Assembly: GCA_963932145.1 (NCBI GenBank)
Contig: OZ010616.1
Location: forward strand, 48,176,427-48,240,426
Reading direction: 5' to 3'
Length of the DNA stretch: 64,000 nt
From: Acanthosepion lycidas
Lineage: Eukaryota > Mollusca > Cephalopoda > Sepiida > Sepiidae
Below the pieces are notes generated by a model. It saw only the letters and a program-made list of their open reading frames with translations, ran no database searches and was not told the DNA's origin. Positions 55,484 to 64,000 of the stretch are shown piece after piece (position 1 is the stretch's first letter; every line of letters begins with the position of its first letter). The translations under genes and the position numbers were made by a program.

Positions 55484-58400
55484 CAGGGACATCCAACTCC
55501 ACTGCCCATGGGCCACATTGCAGCCCACTTAATATTTTCATATAGCCCACTACTTTAGAATCTTTAGGTATATTTTCATTTACTTTAGTAACATATGTTG
55601 AGAAAATTATTCTCAGATTGTGCGAGTAGGTTCACTTCCTCATTGCACTAAAAAGAGAAGGGGGAAAAGACCTTTGCCAAGACACACCAGCTGGTGCATG
55701 GGGCAAGAACCAGAGTTAAAGAAAACTTATTTAGTTTATGTTTTTTTGGCTCTGGGTGATGTGGTGCAGTCCTTGGACTCCTGCTTGAAACTCCCATGTT
55801 AAACCAACCTTGTGACTGATTTGCTGTTAATGGGGCAGTGAATAAATAAAAGATACACTATGAAGTCATAATGATGTAACTGGTGACAATTTTAAACTAA
55901 CCAATGAAACATTTTGTGGTTGTAGTCTGTCATTTTGATTGTTTCAGTTTCAAAGATTTTACAGTCTGATGCATAACAGCTGTTTTATTTCTTAACATTT
56001 TTTAAAATGTCAAGGGATAGTGACTTTGAACCCATGCAAAGTGATTTGGAAAAGTAGTATCAGTCTTCAGTTATGCCATTAGTGATAAAGAATGGAAAAC
56101 TTTAATCAGGCAAATGAAAAAGACTCATTTTAAAAAAATGTCAGACATTTTTAGTGACTCAAGGCTAGGCCTAATGCCAAGTGGAAGGGGCTAATTTATT
56201 CTTTATTACTTTTTAATTTCACATATATATAATACAGACATAGGTTTATCTATATATTTCTTTTGCTAACATAATAATTGAAATACTTTCAACAAATTCC
56301 AATTATATTCATAATTATTTAGTTAACTTTAAATTTATATTTTTAATAATCCAGTATTTGGTCATGACAAAAGAGAAATAACAGAAGAAAAGAGAAAATT
56401 CAATATTCAATGGACAGAAAAGTTTTTTTGTAGTTGAAACATGCAGTAATATTATCTGCCTCATTTGTCATGATAAAATTGCCATGTGAAAGGAATATAA
56501 TATTAAGCATCATTATGCTGTCAAGCATGAGTTGAAATATAATAAATTAAACAAAGAAAGAAGAAAAATGAAAATAGATGAATTAAAGAAGCAGTTTATT
56601 TTCAACAAAAAATTCTTAAAAAATCTGTTCTTAAAACTGATACATGTACAAAAGTTAGCTATTTAATTTGTTTGTAAGGGCAAGCCACTGATAGATGAAT
56701 GTATTGTAATTGTTTTTAATGAATGTTGTCCTGAGAAAGTGGAATTATTCAATGAAACAAGTCTCTCACATCAGACAGTTGGTAGAAGAATTGATAACAT
56801 AGCTGATGGTATTGTGAGTACATTGCAGACCTGATTATTTAAATGTGTTTATTACAGTTTATGAAAGTACTGATCAAAGTGACACTGTATAATTAGTTAT
56901 TTTCTTCAAAGGAATTGATATCAATTTTAATATAATTGAAGAAATGTTGAACTTATGCCATATGAAAGGTACAACTGGCAGGGACATACTTGAGCATGTT
57001 AATTTATCAAATGAAAAATTCAGTATTAATAGAAATAAAATTTAAATGATTACAAGTGACGGTGCTCTTGCACTAATTGGTAAAAATAATGGATTTATTA
57101 CTTTATCCAAAGAATCAGTTGATCATGATATACTCAACTACCATTGCTTGATTAATCAACAGCAATTATGTGCTTGAAAGTTAAATGTGAATCAGGTGAT
57201 AACAGATATTGTAAAAGTTATGAATTTTATCAGGTCTCAGGGCTTGAACCATAAAAAAAAAATACTTTAAAGAAGTTGGCAGTGAGTATGAAGACATCAT
57301 TTATTTTTCAAAAGTTAGATGGCTCAGTAAAGCAGCAACTTTGAAAAGATTAATAAAAGAGATGATGCAAAGCAAGAAACAAAATGTAAATTTTTTTAGA
57401 AAACAGAGAATGGTTGAATGATCCTTTCTTCTTAGAAAATATCACTAAAATATTGTCTAAACTTTATTTGCATTTACAAAGAAAAGACCAATTATGTTGC
57501 TCAATGTTTGAGTGGATAATAGTTTTTACTAAGAAGTTACAACTTTTGACAACAATATTGAAAGGTGGTAAAACTGTGAATTTTCAGAGTTTATTAAAAA
57601 GAAAGAAGAATTTTTTGTGAACTTTAAAAAATATAGTGAATTATGTGAAGTTTTGTTAAAAGATTTTACATCTAAATTGTCTGACCTTAGAAAAATATAA
57701 ACTGAATTAAAATTGTTTAGTGAACCATTTTCATTTAATTATATGGAAGCACCAATCAAATACCAGCAAGAACTCATTGAGCTTCAAAGCAGAGAATCTT
57801 TGAAAACTAATCAGAGAACATTCTCTTCTTGAATTTTATAAAGAAGTTCATTCTTTCAATGAATTTGATGAAATTGTCAATTTATCTGGAAAACTGTTAT
57901 ATTTGTAGGGTAGTACATACTGCTGTGAACAATTTTTTTCATCCATGAAAAATATCAAAACTGTTGAAAGAAATAAGTTGAGTGTTTCCCATTTAATTAA
58001 CATTCTTTGAATAAAGACTGATGTGGGAGTGCTGGCTGCGTTTTGGTAGAAAGCACATGCCTCCTGTATATATTTTTCCCACAACAATTATTGAGGATTT
58101 GTGTCTGGATAATAAACGAATAAAGTAACAACAAATCAATATATATAAACAAATGACAATGTATGTATTAACAAAAGGTACACATAAACAATAACAGAAG
58201 ATTGTTGTGTGTGACAAAAATAATGAATATGAAAGAAAACATTTACCAAAGAAATGGGCTTATGTGTATGAAGTTTAGTATAGGAGAATGTCCTAGACAA
58301 AAGTAAATGAAAGTGAAGTAAAAGGTGCATAGTGTGCATGCATGCTCCAGTGGAGCCGCTTTTCTCCATATGTGACCTACATCTTACTGTGTAAGAGAAA

Positions 58401-60131
58401 AATAGAAAGGAGAGAATGTCAATGCCTAGCTAAGGAAAATCTGTGGACATAGTTGTAGACATCTGTGGCAAGTGAGAGTTGCATCAATAACTGCTAGCAA
58501 TCTATTTGTTTTAAAATTGATTTTGGGTGGAGTGTGGTATGTGTGACTTAGCTAGATAAAAATTGGTGTGTAGTTAGACATATATGTTTTCTAATATAAA
58601 ACTTTTCTGATGGTCGAACCTTGGTCAAATTCTGCTGCTGGCAACTGTGTTAGTCACTCTGGTTTAAACTGTTGCCCTGCCCACACAGTGTTGTTTGATC
58701 AAAGAACTACCAAAGATCAAATTATTGTCAGCAATTGTGATATTGGTCCATTCTCAGCTAAGCTATGTCACAAAGGAATTTAACACAAAAAATGTCCTTG
58801 CAGTTAAAAAAAAAAGACAAGAATTCTTCAGGGTCTAGTTCTATGAAAATTTATATACTGTTTTTATACAATGAATTGGTTCTGGGTACAAAACATTAAC
58901 CCTACCCACTTTGCATTTTATCATGCTGAACTTGACCAAGTCTGGAATAAGGCTCGAGTCAGAATTATCTCTGGTACTAAGTCACATGGGATCCAGCAGA
59001 GTGGTTGTCTATTGTCTGTATCCTGAAATTTCTGTCTTGGTCATCTCAGTATTCTGCTTATATTAACTTCCATCCAAAACTGGCATGAGGGTTGACATGG
59101 ATATGGGGACTCAGTGGTTTCCATATATCTGATAAGGGCTTCTTGCCTGTCTCTGGATAATTAATTACAGCTCCAAATTTGGAGAGACCCCTTTTCTGAT
59201 ACAGATTACAGGATATCGACCCTCTCAACTCTTTCCTTCTCTCGTTTATGCCTCACACTAACATTTCCCAATGGGCATAGGCAATTCCTCCATCTTCCTT
59301 GATATTTCACCTGCGTCTCTTACCTTGTTGTCCTTTGACCAATCTGGCTCTTAACCATGTGGTATGGCTTAGCTTATAATTATCATTAATTAACATTTTA
59401 AATTTCATGTTGGTGAAATTTATCAGCCTGGTTTTGCTTAAAAATCAGAAATTTACCAGTTGCTTCCTGCAGTCAGTCACCCCAACCTGAATCCCACCAG
59501 GGTCATTGCACTCCATGCACCCTAGGTTACACAAAGTAACTCTATTCCTTTGATTTGGTTGTAGATCAAATTTTATCTATTCTGTTTATATTGCATTTTC
59601 GTAACCAGTGCTTTTTAGATGCCTCATTAATCAGCTGTCAGCTAAATATCACCATATGGCTTTTGTGGTAATATCTTGTAACAGAATCACTTTCCTTCAA
59701 AGTATCTCTGCCTTAAAAAGAAATAAACTTTGGAAATAAAAAGAAATCCCTTTTTCTTCTTTCAGTCTGTCCATCTATTCATTAACCCTTCTTGTCTTGT
59801 CCCAAGCTATGTTTTTAATTTAACCCCTTTCTTTCTGTTTGCCAGCGTCACACTAATAATTGTTTAAATTTGGCTTTAATTTGTTATCTCTGTGTAAATT
59901 GTGTTTTACTGTTATAAAACTAGTACCAAGCAGATATTGACAATATTATAAAAGGAAAGCAATGTAAAAACTACACTGAATTTACTTTGTGTATGTATAA
60001 TTTTTTTTTTACTGTCAATAATACATTTTTAACCTTTTAAAAGCATATTTATATAAAGGACTTTTGTGGCCCAGTGAATATACCTAAATTTTTAATTTGG
60101 CCCAATAGGAAAAAAAGGTTGAACCACCCTG
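55484..60131 (+). mobile_element. Full-length hAT element, 4.65 kb, with 8-bp TSD
   Basis: The element begins CAGGGACATCCAACTCC and ends GGTTGAACCACCCTG. The ends are imperfect inverted repeats of about 15 bp, followed inside on both sides by a GGGCCACA / TGTGGCCC word. The identical octamer GTTTAAGA flanks it at 55,476-55,483 and 60,132-60,139. An 8-bp duplication and CAGGG-type ends are typical of hAT. The transposase relic lies at 56,340-58,060. The 2 kb after it contains nothing I recognise and may hold secondary insertions. Confidence 0.9.
56340..58060 (+). pseudogene. hAT transposase, ZBED/GTF2IRD2-like type
   Basis: Recognisable blocks in family order across frames: REITEEKRKFNIQWTEKFF (about 56,380); IICLICHDKIA and EYNIKHHYAVKHELKY, the zinc-binding BED-like finger with Cys-x2-Cys and paired His; ECCPEKVELFNETSLSHQTV and GRRIDNIADGI; MKGTTGRDILEHV (about 56,960); ITSDGALALIGKNNGFITL, with the Asp of the catalytic D-G-A block; HCLINQQQLCA; VMNFIRSQGLNHK; KVRWLSKAATLKRL (about 57,310); a 68-codon frame (57,414-57,620) with LYLHLQRKDQLCCSMFEW; LFSEPFSFNYMEAP; and the C-terminal dimerisation region GSTYCCEQFFSSMKNIK (about 57,908) and RNKLSVSHLINIL. 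Many stops and frameshifts. Related proteins have been domesticated in vertebrates, but this copy is broken. Confidence 0.85.
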
Positions 60132-60139
60132 GTTTAAGA

Positions 60140-61341
60140 TAAAGTTTGAAGTTGACTTTCACAAAAAATATAAATAAATAAATAAAAATGTCTAAGTTGA
60201 AAAATTGAGTGGATAAAATGCCAGAAAAATTCAATGCTTAAAACAATGAAAATTGCAACTTCTTGTAGAGTAATGTCTCACTTTTAATAATCAGTTGGTT
60301 TCATATCTCTGCACCCATGCAACTTGAGGCACACACAAATCAAAAAGAGAGTATACTGCATTCATTTTGTGCAAAACCATTGGGCCTGATGCCTCAAAAT
60401 TTGTATTGTTGACCAAGTGAATGAATATCACCAGGTGAACCTCATTTTAAATCAGACTTATTTCATAGATGGATATTACATAGTTTAAATCTTTTTCTCA
60501 TATTTTCTTTAATGATACATTGTTTAAAGCAATTATTTTGCCCAAACTACCATCACTTTCGCTTTTATCACTTTTGCCTCAGCCTTTTTTAGGCACTTTC
60601 TTAAAATAACATTAAACATAATTCATATTATAAAATAGAAAATAACAGAAAAAAATAGATATATTTTAATTTCTTTAAATTTCACTTTCTTATGTTTGTC
60701 CATTAAATATTAAAATAAATTTAAAAAAAATAAAGGGCCCAGTTTTCCTTGATAGTCATTCATTTCATTTATGTTTGAGGCTGACAATATTTTCTCTAAT
60801 TCTCAGATTTGGGGATGAAATTGAAAATTCATACATTTTTTTAAAAAAAAATTAAAAAATGAAACTGGATACATTTTTATAAAAAGTAAAATAGGAATGA
60901 ACAGGATATGTTTTAGCATAACTTTGGCACATTGATCAAAAAAAATCTGAATGTAATTAGTTAATTTTGAAAACATAATCAGTTAACTTTCTTTTTAATG
61001 ATTATTTGTTTATTAATTCTAGGGATTAGGTCCTATTCTGGAGCTTAAAATGAAATTGTTACTTTTTCTTAAAAAAAAAACTGGATACATTTTATAGTTC
61101 TTCAACTTATGCAAATATGCTTTGTCTTTTCCTAATAATTTTTCCTCAAGTTGTTATGGAAAATAATAAGCATAACATTTTTTTAAGTGGATATCTGTTC
61201 ATTTTATTTCTTTTATGTATTGTTTTCTATGCCAGAGACCCCTACCAAGGTGATTAATAAAAATGACATCTTATCTTCTATTCAATAAATGATAGACTCC
61301 ACATAGTGAGAAGTTAAAAACTTGAATGAAGGAATTAGACA
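60140..61341. other. AT-rich sequence, nothing recognised
   Basis: Lies between the hAT and copia elements. Repeated AAACTGGATACATTTT words occur at about 60,862 and 61,079. No gene seen. Confidence 0.4.
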
Positions 61342-61698
61342 TTACAGTAATATAACTTTTAATGGAACTTTATCTCTGTTAGACATTTTATGACGGTCGT
61401 CTTCGAGTATAGAATCCAGAGGTTAGCAGTGAATATTTCGGAGAGTAGGAAAGCGTAGTTCAGGTTAGCAGTGGATATCGCAGCAAAGTAGCAGAGCGTA
61501 GTACTTCCTTCTGTCATCTTCGCCTGACAAGTTGGCACTGGTCATTCAGGTAGGGTAAACAAAAATGGCTGCCTTTATACACGACGGATAGAATGTTCTG
61601 CGGCTTCTGATTGGTTAACCTTCTATTGGTAGACTATAAAGTGAGTCGTGTCATTCGAACTAGCTCACTAGTTACATAATATATACAAAAAACTGTAA
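61342..61698 (-). mobile_element. 3' LTR of a Ty1/copia element
   Basis: On the minus strand the 357-bp LTR starts TTACAG (61,698-61,693) right after a purine tract (61,710-61,699, ending in seven G) and ends CTGTAA (61,347-61,342), giving 6-bp inverted termini. Inside are a CCAATCAG word (about 61,615) and GTATAAAGGC (about 61,580), a plausible CCAAT and TATA promoter pair. CpG is well retained. The outer flank AGACA (61,337-61,341) is the expected 5-bp target site. Confidence 0.75.
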
Positions 61699-61710
61699 CC
61701 CCCCCTTATT
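61699..61710 (-). other. Polypurine tract of the copia element
   Basis: Minus-strand AATAAGGGGGGG immediately before the LTR, the usual place for the plus-strand primer in LTR retrotransposons. Confidence 0.7.
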
Positions 61711-61957
61711 TTGGGTATATTATGGAATATAAATATTAAATATTAAATAAATATTAGTAAAGTCAATAAATACTTCAATTTCAAAAATTATATTTTTTTA
61801 ATTTCATTTTTTAATTTTTTTTATATTTATTTATTTTTTTTTTTTTTTAAAGAAAATTAATATCCACAAAAATTAGTCATATCACTTCATCCACAGTTAA
61901 GTATTCAGATTAATAAACATTAGCAATAATATTATAAGTTAAGGTTGTGATCACAAC

Positions 61958-62138
61958 AAAAAAGTGGAAAGAATTGTTACTTTACCCATAGCTGGGACCC
62001 ACTGAAACAGTTACTATCACTCCGGGTCAGAGTGATCCAGAGAGTCACTAAAAAGTGGAAAATTGTTATTTTTCCCATAGCTGGGACCCATTAAAACAGT
62101 TACTATCACTCCGGGTCAGAGTGATCCTGAGGGTCATT
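61958..62138. repeat. 91-bp tandem duplication
   Basis: Two copies containing AAAAGTGGAAA, CCCATAGCTGGGACCCA and CTCCGGGTCAGAGTGATCC, spaced by 91 bp, in the non-coding region between pol and the 3' LTR. Confidence 0.9.
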
Positions 62139-62305
62139 AGAAAGAGGATTGTGGCTAAAAGTAGGACTATTTACATTTATACCCCGAAACTAAGGACTCA
62201 CATTCATGCCAAAAACTGAACTGACTAATGGATGCAGTTTTACGTCTTGCCCAGGACCAATAAGGACCTTATAGGTCAGTACCAAATATGGCAGAAGTGA
62301 AAAGC

Positions 62306-62762
62306 TCATAATTTCAATTTTGTAATTGGTTTTGTAAATAAATCCGCCATATTATTTCCCGATTGAATGTTTTCAATTTGTACTGTTTTCTTTTGTACTT
62401 GGTCCCTGACAAACTGATATTTTATATCGATATGCTTTGATCTTTGATGTATTATTGGATTTCTAGCCAAAGCAATACTGCCCTGATTGTCGCAGTAAAT
62501 AATTATTGGCTCAGTTATTGCCAATATTATAATTGTTTTATCCGTAATTTAAGAAAAATAGCCTCTTGTGTTCCTTTTGACAATGCAATATATCCAGCTT
62601 CACAAGTAAAAAGTGAAATCATTCGCTGTTTCTTCGATTTCCAGCTGATTATTGGGTTACCGTCTGCTAGCTTAAAGCAATAGCCTGTTATACTCTTACG
62701 ATCTGGTGAGTTGGCCCAATCAGCATCACAAAATCCTTCCAATTTTAATGGTTTATCTGCTT
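62306..62762 (-). pseudogene. copia RNase H domain
   Basis: Two minus-strand frames: 62,742-62,527 with GFCDADWANSPDRKSITGYC, ISWKSKKQRMISLFTCEAGY and IALSKGTQEAIFLK, and 62,524-62,306 with IIIYCDNQGSIALARNP, HQRSKHIDIKYQFVRDQV and NMADLFTKPI, ending at a stop at the end of the polyprotein. These are the conserved Ty1/copia RNase H blocks with the DADWA and YCDNQ aspartates. A 1-nt shift near 62,525 and a TGA near 62,762 break the frame. In TCEAGY the catalytic-region Glu usually found as (E)AEY is Gly. Confidence 0.9.
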
Positions 62763-62763
62763 G

Positions 62764-63809
62764 TCAAAATATTAGGCACCGACTCTTAGTTCCCTTTAGA
62801 TAACGTAATACTTGTTTAGCCCTCGTTAAATGCACAGTCCCCGGTTTATTTAAGTGTTGGGACAACTTAGTAACCGTATAGCAGATATCTGGACTGGTTG
62901 ATGTCATCACGTAAATAAGACTTCCGACCAATGTTCTGTATTCTTTCTCACACGCCGCTATACCATCTTCCTTATTCATAATTGTGTTTAAATCCATTTC
63001 ACATGGAGTGGCTCTTGTTTTACAATTTTGCATGTTAAATTTAGATAAGAGTCTTTCAATGTATCTAGATTGATTCATTGTAATAGTGTTGCCTTTAAAT
63101 TCGAACTGTATACCAAGAAACCATGATAGTCGACCCAAATCGGTCATTTTAAACCTTATTTCCAGGGAATTTTTGATTTTTAATAGAGCGGCCTCACACT
63201 TTGATGCAATTAACATATCGTTGACCCAAATAACCAGAATTACCAATATTTCCTTATTAAATGTTCCCATGTATAGACATGGGTCAACTTGCAGAGATTG
63301 TAATTATTTTCCAATTAAATAAGAATGGATTAAATTATTCCATGTTCTTCCGCTCTTTTTGAGTCCATATAGTGACTTTTTAAGTTTCCATACATAATTA
63401 TCAACTTCTTCAAAACCTTCTGGCGGTTCCATGTATATTTCATAGTCGATGGCAGCGTTCAAAAATAAGCTACTTTAACAAAACGAGCATTGTATACTGG
63501 CGATCCATCCTCAGTTCGCTTTACAGTATAAACCCAACGGCTGCCGATGATATTTTTATCATCTGGGGGGCCTTTTTTTAATTCAAACGTGTCGTTTGAT
63601 ACTAAAGATTTAATTTCTTTTTGCATGGCAGCTATCCACCATTTGGAATTGACAAAATGTATGGCTTCTTGATAGTTCTTTGGGATACATTTGTACCAAA
63701 TAGCAACAGTTGATGTTACAAAAATTACATTGACCCATTTCAAAATAATCTGGCTTTTTTTCTGTTTCTTGTTGGATAACGCAAAATTTGCACCCCCCCT
63801 TCCCCTCAT
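62764..63809 (-). pseudogene. copia reverse transcriptase
   Basis: Minus strand. From 63,809: a linker, then IPKNYQEAIHFVNSKWWIAA, MQKEIKSLVSNDTFEL, NIIGSRWVYTVKRTEDGSP and VYNARFV. The next part expected in the family (A-K-G-Y to M-D-V) is deleted, and the chain resumes with KVAYF, stop, NAAIDYEIYMEPPEGF, VWKLKKSLYGLKKSGRTWN, stop, DPCLYMGTFN, then a 168-codon frame with VIWVNDMLIASKCEAALL, MTDLGRLSWFLGIQFEF, QSRYIERLLSKFNMQNCK, TPCEMDLN, YRTLVGSLIYVMTSTSPDIC and YLKGTKSRCLIF. The deletion removes motif A with its catalytic Asp, and motif C, normally YVDD, is WVND. Enzymatically dead. Confidence 0.93.
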
Positions 63810-63935
63810 CAGTTGAATTTTCTTTTAACTCAAGATTTGCGTCTGATTTTTTTTTTCCTCATTCAACTTTGCAGAATTTGCCCCCTCCCCTTCCCTCATC
63901 AGTTGTATTTAACTCATAAACCCACAAATTTTTGG
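63765..63935 (-). repeat. In-frame 90-bp duplication in the copia linker
   Basis: The blocks TTTGC(A)CCCCC, CCTTCCC and CTCATCAGTTG occur twice, 90 bp apart. On the minus strand they encode QLMREGEGANSAKLNEEKK and QLMRGRGGANFALSNKKQK, a 30-residue repeat between the integrase and reverse transcriptase regions. Polyprotein continues beyond position 64,000. Confidence 0.75.
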
Positions 63936-64000
63936 GTAACTTAGATGCTATTAGCAATCATCTAGCCATTTCAAAAAGTGTCCTCCAACTGCGTTCAGCG

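Noticed and set aside
58590-59400. Possible nested retroelement inside the hAT 3' region
   Set aside because: Less AT-rich than its surroundings, but six-frame reading gave no reverse-transcriptase, endonuclease or SINE motif.

Overview
The window looks like AT-rich intergenic or intronic DNA of an animal. I recognise no host protein-coding exon, and every recognisable coding signal belongs to a transposable element. The mix suggests a mollusc and most probably a cephalopod such as an octopus: many tRNA-derived SINE pieces, several non-LTR retrotransposon lineages, mariner/Tc1, pogo/Tigger-like and hAT DNA transposons, Penelope-like pieces with hammerhead-ribozyme-like motifs, and very long (TA)n arrays. 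This assignment rests on the repeat repertoire seen by eye and is only moderately secure.

Layout. 0-9 kb: a dispersed repeat, a LINE tail, a wrecked Tc1/mariner relative, a near-perfect 190-bp palindrome with hammerhead-like folds, and a broken reverse transcriptase with a YRDDG motif on the minus strand (about 8-8.9 kb). 12-20 kb: a hAT C-terminus, a Penelope-like GIY-YIG endonuclease relic with a hammerhead-like tail, a LINE reverse-transcriptase tail, a mariner relic with a recognisable left end, a tRNA-like relic, a head-to-head repeat pair, a deleted pogo/Tigger-like element, and an inverted pair carrying the best hammerhead ribozyme candidate (19,998-20,054). 20-35 kb: a 129-bp tandem array, a 38-bp minisatellite split by a Ty3-like gag relic, SINEs, and hAT-type non-autonomous elements. 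36-38.4 kb: a stretch that keeps many CpG dinucleotides and has no recognised repeat over most of its length. 39.5-48 kb: two MADE1-like mariner MITEs, two LINE copies head to tail, a SINE, a TATG-type low-complexity block between inverted repeat copies, and a Tc1-like element with both ends. 50-55 kb: a 204-bp duplication, a mariner piece, a LINE endonuclease (minus) and a LINE tail (plus). 55.5-60.1 kb: a 4.65-kb hAT element with an exact 8-bp target duplication. 61.3 kb to the end: the 3' LTR and pol of a Ty1/copia element on the minus strand, running out of the window.

All autonomous elements seen here are dead through stops, frameshifts, deletions or changed catalytic residues. The copia element and the 14-kb Penelope piece keep the most CpG and so look youngest. 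The most interesting non-coding signal is the set of hammerhead-like folds at 5.5, 13.8, 19.3 and 20.0 kb. At least one has a complete consensus core with three helices, and they sit in inverted or palindromic arrangements next to (TA)n arrays.
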